Shown here one piece after another: positions 1 to 6,765 of a stretch of 56,600 nt of DNA; position 1 is the first letter of the stretch, and every line of letters begins with the position of its first letter. The DNA is from Gammaproteobacteria bacterium (GTDB taxonomy: Bacteria; Pseudomonadota; Gammaproteobacteria; Steroidobacterales; JABDKV01). The notes below the pieces were generated by a model, which did not search any database, was not told the origin of the DNA, and saw only the letters and a program-made list of their open reading frames with translations. The stretch covers positions 1 through 56,600 of the forward strand of contig JAOTXU010000021.1 of assembly GCA_029862165.1 (NCBI GenBank). The letters are read 5' to 3'. Position numbers and translations under genes: made by a program.

Positions 1-35
1 GGCCGGCGTGTACGCTGCGCCAGGTTTTACAATGA

Positions 36-127
<92 letters not shown>

Positions 128-135
128 ACAAAAAG

Positions 136-247
136 CCCTCCCCCCTCCGGGGGGAGGGTTGGGTGGGGGGCGAATCTTGCGAAGGGTTGCCCCTCCCCCT
201 TAGCCCCCTCCCCGGAGGGGAGGGCGAATGAATCTAATCGGCCGAGA
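136..247. repeat. GC-rich double-hairpin repeat, copy 1
   Basis: The element begins with a self-complementary pyrimidine/purine arm (CCCTCCCCC...GGGGGAGGG). It continues with a conserved core GCGAATCTTGCGAAGGGTTG and then a second arm of C-rich and G-rich halves (CCCCTCCCC/GGAGGGGAGGG), ending in GAATGAATCTAATCGG. The same arrangement recurs at 376-489, in degenerate form at 1694-1765, and as a left half only at 12814-12856. It starts 10 nt after the CCA end of tRNA-Ser. No reading frame here looks coding; the open frames across it are low-complexity Pro/Gly. Confidence 0.8.
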
Positions 248-312
248 CAACGTCGGAGCGTTAGCGACGACGGCCCGCAGGGCCGGCCCGGCAGGGAGCC
301 GGGCGTTCGCAA

Positions 313-341
313 GCAAAATCGATCCGGTGGGTCGATTTTGC
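313..341. repeat. Inverted repeat / stem-loop between repeat copies
   Basis: A perfect 10-bp stem, GCAAAATCGA at 313-322 paired with its complement at 332-341, encloses a 9-nt loop. It lies in the spacer between the two tandem GC-rich repeats. No T-tract follows it, so a simple terminator role is not supported. It could be a protein-binding palindrome or part of the repeat unit. Confidence 0.55.
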
Positions 342-356
342 CAATTGCTCACCCCG

Positions 357-375
357 CCCTCTCCGCCAGAACAAA
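357..375 (+). repeat. Duplicated tRNA-Ser 3' end
   Basis: This 19-nt stretch is identical to 114-132, that is, the last acceptor-stem bases, the discriminator, CCA and the following 7 nt of tRNA-Ser. As at the real tRNA, a GC-rich repeat copy follows at once. The result is a tandem duplication of about 243 bp whose left boundary is the tRNA 3' end, the position favoured by site-specific integrases as attB. No integrase gene is present in the window. Confidence 0.8.
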
Positions 376-489
376 CCCCCCCCCCCCCCGGGGGGGGGGG
401 GTGGGGGGGGGGGCGAATCTTGCGAAGGGTTGCCCCTCCCCCTAGCCCCCTCCCCGGAGGGGAGGGGGAATGAATCTAATCGGTCGAGA
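376..489. repeat. GC-rich double-hairpin repeat, copy 2, with homopolymer arms
   Basis: This copy matches copy 1 across the core and right arm, and the flank AATGAATCTAATCGG is shared. Its left arm is reduced to a run of 14 C (376-389), 12 G (390-401), a T and 11 G (403-413). Copy 1 has interspersed T and A at those places. The homopolymers may be a real slippage product or a consensus error in a hairpin-forming region. From 490 to 636 I see only ordinary sequence leading to the next gene, with GGAG at 621-624 as its ribosome-binding site. Confidence 0.75.
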
Positions 490-636
490 AAAACAACCGC
501 ATCAGGCTGCATTAAGGGAGAGCAAGGAGTCGGTACGAACGCAGGCAAGGCAATTGAATCGCACTACATAGTTCAATTATTGATATCGTAATTTGAGGCT
601 GATCAGTTTTTTCTAACATAGGAGCCCAACTAATTT

Positions 637-1569
637 ATGAATTACGATTTGATTGGCGATATTCATGGTCACAGTGAGCCACTAGTCCGGTTGCTCGATC
701 GGCTTGGTTACCGTTGCGACAATGGTGTATATCGCCACTCCGAAAGACAGATCATCTTTCTGGGCGACTTCATCGATCGCGGTCCTGAACAGCGTGAGGT
801 TATCGAGATTGTTCGGCCCATGATTGATGCAGGTGCGGCCCAGGCGGTCATGGGAAACCATGAATTCAACGCGATCTGCTATTTCACACAAGACCCGGAA
901 GATCCGAGCCGTCACTTACGAGTGCATTCCGCAAAAAATCAGGCCCAACATAAAGTGTTTCTCGAGGCTTATGATGGCACGCGGGACTACGCGGAACTGA
1001 TTAACTGGTTCCGCACCTTGCCACTGTGGCTTGATCTCGATGGTCTGCGGGTCATTCACGCCTGCTGGGATGAGAAGCTGATGCGTTTCTTGTCGGACCG
1101 CTACCCGACAGTCAACTCATTTCTGGCGGACGATTTAATCGTCAAGGCGTCACGTCGAGACTCCAAGGAGTTCAAGGCTGTTGAGACCCTTTTGAAAGGA
1201 AAGGAAATCAGAATGCCAGGGGATACAATGTTTCGCGACAAAGACGGCAACCCGCGTCACCATATCCGCATTCGTTGGTGGGACGGAAAGGCACGTACAT
1301 ATCAAGCAGCTTTTCTAGGGCCTGATGCGGCATTAAGCCATATTCCGGAGGATCCGATCGACGCAGAACATCTCATCGATTATTCGGAAGGCGATCCACC
1401 GGTGTTCTTTGGCCACTATTGGTTAGATGGCGAGATTGACCGGTTAGCGCCAAACATTGCATGCCTCGATTACAGTGTTGCTGCCAAGGTCGGCGGCAAG
1501 TTGGTTGCCTACCGTTGGGACGGCGAGCAGCAATTGAGCAAGGACAAGTTTGTGCATGTGTCGCGTTGA
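637..1569 (+). CDS. Calcineurin-like metallophosphatase (PrpE/Ser-Thr phosphatase type)
   Basis: A 310-residue soluble protein carrying the phosphoprotein-phosphatase metal-site motifs: GDIHGH at residues 7-12, GDFIDRG at 43-49, GNHEFN at 73-78 and a late GHYW near residue 260. In this superfamily two metals are held by these Asp, His and Asn residues and hydrolyse phosphoesters. PrpE-type members cleave diadenosine tetraphosphate and others dephosphorylate proteins, so the substrate here is open. It is longer than PrpE (about 245 residues), with an insert in the second half. A GGAG box sits 13 nt before the ATG. It is a lone gene, convergent with the TPR gene; the 200-bp gap between them holds repeat remnants. 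Confidence 0.85.
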   Translation: MNYDLIGDIHGHSEPLVRLLDRLGYRCDNGVYRHSERQIIFLGDFIDRGPEQREVIEIVRPMIDAGAAQAVMGNHEFNAICYFTQDPEDPSRHLRVHSAKNQAQHKVFLEAYDGTRDYAELINWFRTLPLWLDLDGLRVIHACWDEKLMRFLSDRYPTVNSFLADDLIVKASRRDSKEFKAVETLLKGKEIRMPGDTMFRDKDGNPRHHIRIRWWDGKARTYQAAFLGPDAALSHIPEDPIDAEHLIDYSEGDPPVFFGHYWLDGEIDRLAPNIACLDYSVAAKVGGKLVAYRWDGEQQLSKDKFVHVSR

Positions 1570-1623
1570 TTTAGCTTCGCAACCACGAACAAAGTACTGC
1601 CAGGGACGATCACGCGCCCCGTC

Positions 1624-1646
1624 GTAGGAGCGGCATCCTGCCGTGA
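1624..1646 (+). repeat. REP-like palindromic element
   Basis: The sequence reads GTAGGAGCGGC, a short loop, then GCCGTGA. It resembles the widespread proteobacterial REP pattern GTAGGAGCGGCTTTAGCCGCGA. It lies between two convergent genes, the usual location of REP elements. A related element in the opposite orientation is at 12731-12752. Confidence 0.5.
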
Positions 1647-1693
1647 GAGCATCCTCCGTCCACAGGACTCGTTCCACCGCCAAGAACACCTGC

Positions 1694-1765
1694 CTGGGTG
1701 GGGGGCGAAACTTGCGAAGGTTGCCCCTCCCCTAGCCCGTCCCCGGAGGGGAGGGGAAATGAATC
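1694..1765. repeat. GC-rich repeat, degenerate copy 3
   Basis: This stretch shares the core (GGTGGGGGGCGAA, CTTGCGAAGGTTGCCCCTCC) and the right arm (CCCCGGAGGGGAGGGG then AATGAATC) with the copies at 136 and 376. It lacks the left C-rich arm. It sits at the 3' end of the TPR gene, whose stop codon overlaps or abuts its edge. Confidence 0.7.
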
Positions 1766-1767
1766 CG

Positions 1768-2736
1768 CTAGCGCACGCGACGCAACGCTTTCTTAGCCTG
1801 CTTGTGTTTTGGATCAAGGGCGAGCGCGGTTTCATACGCGGCGCGTGCGTGGTCGTTTTCACCGAGATGCTCATGTATCAATCCCAGACGGTAGTTGGCC
1901 CACGCAACTGATGGCTCGCCCGGTTTGGGTATATAGCCATTGGTGTAGGCTTCGAATGCAGTGCGGCCCTGTTCGAGAAACTGCCCGGATATCGACGCTG
2001 TGCGCCCAAGCTGATAAAGGATGGCCATGTCATCGGGCTCGATTTCTAGCCGGTCTTCGTAAGTCTTGATTGCGTCGGCAAAGCGTTCCTGGTCCGTTAG
2101 CATAATGCCCAATGCCAGATAAGCGTCGCTTTTTTCAGGTGCCGCCTCAATCGCTGCGCGATAGGCAGCTTCCGCCTTTTCATGTTCGCCATCGTTGGAA
2201 TAGACGCTGGCAAATGCAATGTGTCCCTGGTTCGGGTCCAGTTTCTGGATTGCAGCGGCTTGTACAGCGGCTTTTTTCGAGCTGCCGCCGGCAATCCCCG
2301 GCGCGTTGATGTAATAAGTGATTAGCCCGAAACGCGCTTCGATGTTTTCCTCATCCAGTTCCACGGCGCGTTCAAAGGCGTCGTGAATACGACCGGCCAT
2401 TCTCATCTGTTTGAGGGGACCAACATCGCCTGCCAGCGAGCCGAGCGCCTCACCCAGTCGTTGGTGGTAAGCGGACACGTTTTCGTCGAGTTTGACGGCG
2501 TGCTCGAAGGACGTCACAGCCTCTTCGAGATTACTCTGCGCGAGTTGCGTGACGCCAAGATGATAAATCGCAGCGGCGTTGTCGGGTTGAGTCGCAACAA
2601 TATCGGCAAAAATCGTCTGTGCGGCCGTGATGTTGCCGGTCTCGTACAGTGCGATTCCTTCGGCCAGGTCGCCCAGTGCCGGCTGGACGGCGAGCGTTAA
2701 ACATAAGGCCAGCAGGGTGGCCAGAAGCGCTTTCAT
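1768..2736 (-). CDS. Exported tetratricopeptide-repeat protein
   Basis: The start is set at the ATG at 2736, not the upstream in-frame ATG at 2760, because TTGGAGAAACCACA immediately precedes it and the protein then opens with a clean signal peptide (MKALLATLLALCLTLAVQPALG). The mature part, to 322 residues, is a run of TPR helical hairpins (for example GIALYETGNITAAQTIF, VTSFEHAVKLDENV, ALALDPKHKQAKKALRR at the end). TPR proteins act as protein-binding scaffolds, so this one probably works in the periplasm. It is divergent from the DUF4331 gene and shares a 160-bp control region with a perfect palindrome. No enzymatic domain is visible. Confidence 0.8.
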   Translation of the reverse strand: MKALLATLLALCLTLAVQPALGDLAEGIALYETGNITAAQTIFADIVATQPDNAAAIYHLGVTQLAQSNLEEAVTSFEHAVKLDENVSAYHQRLGEALGSLAGDVGPLKQMRMAGRIHDAFERAVELDEENIEARFGLITYYINAPGIAGGSSKKAAVQAAAIQKLDPNQGHIAFASVYSNDGEHEKAEAAYRAAIEAAPEKSDAYLALGIMLTDQERFADAIKTYEDRLEIEPDDMAILYQLGRTASISGQFLEQGRTAFEAYTNGYIPKPGEPSVAWANYRLGLIHEHLGENDHARAAYETALALDPKHKQAKKALRRVR

Positions 2737-2796
2737 TGTGGTTTCTCCAAGTATCCGCACCAGATTCTAATACCAGAATAAGACTGGAATCATGCC

Positions 2797-2820
2797 ATTT
2801 CCTGACTATACTCAGGAAAT
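2797..2820. promoter_or_regulatory. Perfect palindrome, candidate operator
   Basis: ATTTCCTGA, a 6-nt spacer, then TCAGGAAAT: both 9-bp arms match exactly. It lies between the divergent TPR (start 2736) and DUF4331 (start 2894) genes. The spacer contributes to TATACT (2807-2812), a good -10 hexamer for the plus strand, with CTGGAA 17 bp upstream as a weak -35. A dimeric repressor bound here would block that promoter. The regulator is unknown. Confidence 0.5.
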
Positions 2821-2893
2821 AGCCAAAAGAAACAACACGAAGCCGTAATAAATCAAGCTGCCCCGCGGGGCACATAAACTTGGGAGAGAAATA

Positions 2894-3949
2894 ATGTTTG
2901 CTAAATCATTCAGTGTAATAGCCGTCGCTGGGCTGCTTTTTGCGGGTGCGGTTTTCGCGGCCGATCATGTCGATGCACCCTTGATCGCACAAGACCCGGC
3001 TGCCGATCTCGGCGACGTTTATGCTTTCGTGAATCCAAATGATTCCGGTGAAGTAATTTTGGCGGCCACCGTTGCGCCCTTTGCGATGAGCGGTTCACGG
3101 TTTTCAAACGCTGTAGAATATCGGTTTAATTTGCAGAATACGGCAGCCGGTGCACAAGCAATAACGATCACGTGCAGATTCAGCGGCCAAGCCGCCAGGT
3201 GCAGAGGATCGAGCGGTATCAATGTCACGAGTCAAATAGGTCGCACAGCCGAACACAAAGGCGTACGTCTTTTCGCAGGGTTGCGTGACGACCCATTCTT
3301 TTTCGATGGCGTAGCATTCAACGCGACGGTGGCGACATTGGTGCCACAGTTCACGGATCCGGGTCAGGATACTTTCGAAGGCGCAAACGTTCTGGCCATT
3401 GTATTAGGGATAGACAGCGATTTGCTCTCCAATGGTGGCGCCGATCCGGTATTGAGATTCTATGCATCCACACATAGAAGGGTTACTGATGACGATGATG
3501 AGGGTGACAATGACGGTGCACAACTCGACCGGACCGGGCGCCCTGGAATCACTACTGCCCTGATCGATTTGCTGGCATCGACCGGCAAAAAAGATCAGTA
3601 CAATCAGGCAGCAGATATCGATACATGGGCTTCGTTGTTTGAAGATGAGATCGCGGCCAATCTTGCAGCCTTGGACACGCTGGACGGCGTGGTAGATAAC
3701 AACCTGCTACCGCCTCCCGTGTTGGCGTCGGTGTTGGTCGATGACCGTCTGATTATCGACGTTTCAAATCCGGTCTGTGATGCGTATCTCGCTGTGGAGC
3801 TCGGCGTGCCACAGTGCGGTGGTCGAACTCTGGAACGGGATGTCATCGATGACACCTTTGGCGCTGTGGTTGGCCCGGGGGTCTCGGATTTTGTTGGTAA
3901 CACCAGTGTATTTCTAGACCAATTTCCGTTTCTCGGTGAGCCAAACTGA
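2894..3949 (+). CDS. DUF4331 family exported protein
   Basis: A 351-residue protein with a Sec signal peptide ending about FAGAVFA. It is followed directly by the family hallmark DHVDAPL and then DLGDVYAFVNP, with later LVPQFTDPGQDTFEGANV and LAIVLGIDSD. DUF4331 proteins are exported and of unknown biochemical role; the Asp-rich opening suggests a metal-binding beta domain. An acidic loop (DDDDEGDNDGAQ) lies near residue 200. GGGAGAG precedes the ATG by 6 nt. The gene sits between two exported TPR proteins, a context that suggests a shared envelope function. A strong hairpin follows at 3996-4023. Confidence 0.85.
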   Translation: MFAKSFSVIAVAGLLFAGAVFAADHVDAPLIAQDPAADLGDVYAFVNPNDSGEVILAATVAPFAMSGSRFSNAVEYRFNLQNTAAGAQAITITCRFSGQAARCRGSSGINVTSQIGRTAEHKGVRLFAGLRDDPFFFDGVAFNATVATLVPQFTDPGQDTFEGANVLAIVLGIDSDLLSNGGADPVLRFYASTHRRVTDDDDEGDNDGAQLDRTGRPGITTALIDLLASTGKKDQYNQAADIDTWASLFEDEIAANLAALDTLDGVVDNNLLPPPVLASVLVDDRLIIDVSNPVCDAYLAVELGVPQCGGRTLERDVIDDTFGAVVGPGVSDFVGNTSVFLDQFPFLGEPN

Positions 3950-3995
3950 ATCGGATAGCCAAGAAACCAGAAGCTCGGTGACAGGATAGAAACAG

Positions 3996-4026
3996 GAAGC
4001 TCCGGCGTTTTCGCCGGAGCTTCTTG
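3996..4026 (+). terminator. Probable intrinsic terminator after the DUF4331 gene
   Basis: A 12-bp perfect GC-rich stem (GAAGCTCCGGCG at 3996-4007 and its complement at 4012-4023) with a TTTT loop, followed by TTGG. The downstream T-tract is short, so termination may be partial. The next gene starts only 17 nt further on in the same direction. Confidence 0.6.
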
Positions 4027-4039
4027 GCATACCAGGGTC

Positions 4040-5272
4040 ATGAAATCGATGTCACGCTGCACAGTGTTATTTGCAATCGGCTTTTTGACGCAGGCCTGCG
4101 TCACCGGTGAGATCCAAATGGATCAAGCCCGGTATCTGGCGGAACTGGATGAAGCCAAAACACTGATTGGTCCAGAGTGGCCGCTGCCGCCGGACGTGCG
4201 GCTCACGACGTCGGGCGATGTCTACATGGCCAATCTGGACGGCCTGATTGCCAGTTTGGAGCAACAACTGCGCCGACGCACCGACGACAGCTTGGTAGCT
4301 CGCCTGGCGCGAACCCGATATCACAGATTTCAGATCACTGGTCTTCTGGCCGATGCAGAACAAGCGCGATCGCGATTGTCAGATGCGTACGACCGCACGC
4401 ACGGCCCTGCCATAGATTTAAGTTATGCCGAAGTGCTAATGGGTTTTCATGAATTTCAATTGGCGCAGGAAGTGTTGCAAACGGCGTTGGGCAACGGTGC
4501 CGATCCTGACCAAGTCCTGGTAATAAACGACAGAATCAATCGTGCTACCGGAGCAGCGGTCTCCGGGCCAGTGAACGGAAACCCGGTGACGCTGGTCAGC
4601 CGTGCAAACGAGCTGGTCGACAGGGGACAGGTGCTGGGCGCATCGCGTCTTTTGAAAGAAGCGCAGGGCAGATATAGCGACACGGCGCCGTATGTACTGG
4701 CCTGGATCCAGGTGCAACAGGGGATAGTTTTTCTGCGCTACCGGGACTACAGCTCAGCGCGCTTGTTTTTCGCCGCCGCTCGCGATCGTCTGCCGCAGTA
4801 TGCGTTAGCCACCGAGCATCTGGCTGAAACCGAATCGGCGTTGGGAAATCATCGGTTCGCCGCCGAACTCTATCGATCGGTGGCCAGCCAGACCGGCAAC
4901 CCCGAGTTTATGCACCAGCGAGCCATTATTGAGCGACTCCTGGGGAATGATGCAGCGGCTGAACGCCTTGCGCAACGTGCACGAAATGGCTATGTCATGC
5001 TGCTGGAAAAATATCCACTGATGTATGCCGATCACGGCGCACGTTATTACCTGTCAGTGGGCGACACGCCAACAGCACTTCGTCTGGCTCAGATGAACAT
5101 TGATAAACGACAGGACCTGGGAGCGCGGATTCTGTTGCTGGAAACGCACAGATCGCCGTCAAATATCGCAGCCGCGTGTGCTCAATTAAGGGCTCTGCGC
5201 CAGGCTGGATTTGCGTCACCTGAATTGCTTTATCTGGCGCAGGACATGCGTGAGGAATGCGGCCATCAATAG
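4040..5272 (+). CDS. TPR-like lipoprotein of unknown function
   Basis: A 410-residue protein opening with a lipoprotein signal (lipobox LTQAC, Cys about residue 19) that would anchor it in a membrane from the periplasmic side. The rest is almost entirely helical, with repeated TPR-like pairs such as LARTRYHRFQITGLLADAEQA, VLAWIQVQQGIVFLRYRDYSSA and ALATEHLAETESALGNHRFAAELY. This is the fold of tetratricopeptide scaffolds. It follows the DUF4331 gene by 90 bp, after a terminator-like hairpin, so read-through coexpression is likely. The ribosome-binding site is weak, and a second in-frame ATG lies 9 nt downstream. No catalytic motif is seen. Confidence 0.7.
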   Translation: MKSMSRCTVLFAIGFLTQACVTGEIQMDQARYLAELDEAKTLIGPEWPLPPDVRLTTSGDVYMANLDGLIASLEQQLRRRTDDSLVARLARTRYHRFQITGLLADAEQARSRLSDAYDRTHGPAIDLSYAEVLMGFHEFQLAQEVLQTALGNGADPDQVLVINDRINRATGAAVSGPVNGNPVTLVSRANELVDRGQVLGASRLLKEAQGRYSDTAPYVLAWIQVQQGIVFLRYRDYSSARLFFAAARDRLPQYALATEHLAETESALGNHRFAAELYRSVASQTGNPEFMHQRAIIERLLGNDAAAERLAQRARNGYVMLLEKYPLMYADHGARYYLSVGDTPTALRLAQMNIDKRQDLGARILLLETHRSPSNIAAACAQLRALRQAGFASPELLYLAQDMREECGHQ

Positions 5273-5473
5273 CGGGCGGTGGGCCAGTTTACAAAGATTC
5301 ATAGTTGCTTGCTTTTGTGCAAAATTTCCCGCAATATCGCTCTGCGATCTACGTTTTGGCCTATCTGATACCCGCCCGGTTTCTCCCGGCGTCCGTTTCA
5401 AGTCACCCACTACGACCAGGTTGTTCGTTGCCGCGCCCGATTTGCGCGCGGGTTTTGTTATGGAGGCCTAATA

Positions 5474-5677
5474 ATGGCTACAGGAACTGTTAAATGGTTT
5501 AACCCCACCAAGGGTTTTGGATTCATCCAGCCGGAGTCTGGCGATAGCGACGTTTTTGTCCACATCAGCGCTGTTGAAGCTGCTGGTCTGGGCACGTTGA
5601 CCGAAGGTCAGCGCGTCAGCTACGAAATTGTCACCGAGCGTGGCAAGCAGGCTGCAGGCAGCCTCAAAAGTGCCTAA
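5474..5677 (+). CDS. Cold-shock domain protein (CspA family)
   Basis: A 67-residue single OB-fold protein with both RNA-binding motifs, KGFGFI (RNP1, about residues 13-18) and VFVHIS (RNP2, about 27-32), after the standard opening [10 protein letters not shown]. The family binds single-stranded RNA and DNA and melts secondary structure. A strong GGAGG lies 8 nt before the ATG. About 200 nt separate it from the previous gene, room for the long structured leader typical of cspA mRNAs. A classical terminator follows at 5717-5745, so it is probably a single-gene transcript. Confidence 0.95.
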   Translation: MATGTVKWFNPTKGFGFIQPESGDSDVFVHISAVEAAGLGTLTEGQRVSYEIVTERGKQAAGSLKSA

Positions 5678-5716
5678 ACGAGATTGCGGCGCCGCTAAGG
5701 CGCACGTTTCGTGAAG

Positions 5717-5745
5717 AAGGCGGTCCCTCGGGACCGCCTTTTTTT
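5717..5745 (+). terminator. Intrinsic terminator of the cold-shock gene
   Basis: A perfect 10-bp stem AAGGCGGTCC / GGACCGCCTT (5717-5726 and 5731-5740) with a CTCG tetraloop, followed by five further T. It is a textbook Rho-independent terminator on the plus strand. Confidence 0.93.
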
Positions 5746-5800
5746 ATGCGCGATTCAATCGTGCGTGTTGGGCTATCGATGTGGTGCGAACCAACTCAGA

Positions 5801-6478
5801 TTAATGCCGATAAAGCGTCCCGAAGAAGAAATCGCCGATCGGGTAGGTGATATTGAAGTTATATCGAGTCATCAGTTCAGGTCGGTGGTGAGTCTGGTGC
5901 AAACGACGCAGCCGACCCAGTAGCGGCAACCGGGCAATCCATGAATCCGGCCCGGCATGATAGGCAAAATGCAGCAATTCGTAGTTTAGAAAATAGGCCA
6001 CAGCCACGGCGATAAATAGTAAGGCGACGTTTTTGCTGAATATCAGCGCCAGCAGCGCAGCGGTCGGCAGCGCGAATAACCCGAGATAAAACACGATCAG
6101 GATCAGTGGAAACAAGACTGCCTGAAAGTCTGCGCTGCTGTCATAGCTCATATGCTCGTCAGTGAAATAGCGATGGTGCTGGCGGGAGTGTCGCGTGTGA
6201 ATCAGGCCCAAGCCTCGAATTTTGTGGTGCATTGGTCCGCGGTGACCGAAATATTCAATCAGGTTGGCATACAGAAAGGTTAGCGGTACGGTGAACCATT
6301 CGAACGCGGTGACCGTGTCGAGCGCAGCGATCGCCACGAGTATCGCAATAACTGAGATAGAAGTGGTGCCTGCCAGGTGCGCGTAGCCGTTGTACCAGCC
6401 AGGCTGCTCGTTCGCCTTGAACTCGCCCCGGAAAGCGGCAATCCGTTCGATCTCAGCGGTGTCTGACGGCGTATTCAA
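5801..6478 (-). CDS. Fatty acid hydroxylase / sterol desaturase superfamily membrane protein
   Basis: A 225-residue polytopic membrane protein with the His boxes of the di-iron hydroxylase superfamily: HRGPMHH (79-85), HTRHSRQHH (94-102), HFAYH (170-174) and HQTHH (194-198). Hydrophobic segments lie at about 40-70 and 120-165. Members oxidise or desaturate lipids at the membrane using iron and O2; the substrate here cannot be assigned. It is transcribed divergently from ffs-dnaX. Its start codon is about 80 nt from a LexA-type box at 6559-6574, and on the minus strand that box lies between CTGTAA and TATCAT, plausible -35 and -10 elements. Confidence 0.85.
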   Translation of the reverse strand: MNTPSDTAEIERIAAFRGEFKANEQPGWYNGYAHLAGTTSISVIAILVAIAALDTVTAFEWFTVPLTFLYANLIEYFGHRGPMHHKIRGLGLIHTRHSRQHHRYFTDEHMSYDSSADFQAVLFPLILIVFYLGLFALPTAALLALIFSKNVALLFIAVAVAYFLNYELLHFAYHAGPDSWIARLPLLGRLRRLHQTHHRPELMTRYNFNITYPIGDFFFGTLYRH

Positions 6479-6556
6479 AGGCAGAGAGTTCCCTCCGGCT
6501 AGTGTCTGACGTTAGCGCACCGGCACTCGGCTGTCGCCTCCTGCGGTAATCTATGA

Positions 6557-6576
6557 TACTGTACGGACATACAGTT
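6557..6576. promoter_or_regulatory. LexA (SOS) box
   Basis: TACTGTACGGACATACAGTT contains CTGT at 6559-6562 and ACAG at 6571-6574 with exactly 8 nt between them. This is the gammaproteobacterial LexA operator form CTGT-N8-ACAG, with the flanking TA/T also matching. It is placed 48 nt before the SRP RNA and 81 nt before the hydroxylase gene. LexA would repress whichever promoter overlaps it. On the minus strand the box falls between the presumed -35 and -10. Confidence 0.65.
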
Positions 6577-6621
6577 ACAGCGCGGCTTCGTTTCGTTTCG
6601 TACTTTGGTAGAGTGCGCCGA

Positions 6622-6727
6622 GGTCCGCGTCGGTCCCCTCGCGACGATCAATCGTGAACCCCGTCAGACCCGGAAGGGAGCAGCGGCAGCGGTGACATCG
6701 GGCGCCGGGGTGCGGCTGGCGCGGGCC
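6622..6727 (+). ncRNA. ffs: Bacterial small SRP RNA (4.5S)
   Basis: The conserved domain IV GTCAGACCCGGAAGGGAGCAGC, with its GGAA tetraloop, is present at about 6663-6684. The ends pair in a long helix: GGTCCGCG (6622-6629) with the sequence ending at C6727, including one G-U pair. The size, about 106 nt, and the downstream CCGGGGTGCGGCTGGC segment match the E. coli 4.5S layout. The RNA assembles with Ffh to target membrane proteins. It lies 38 nt before dnaX, a common proteobacterial arrangement. Exact ends are inferred from pairing. Confidence 0.92.
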
Positions 6728-6765
6728 GCTGTGATCTCAAGTAAAACAAACCAGAGACCGGACAC

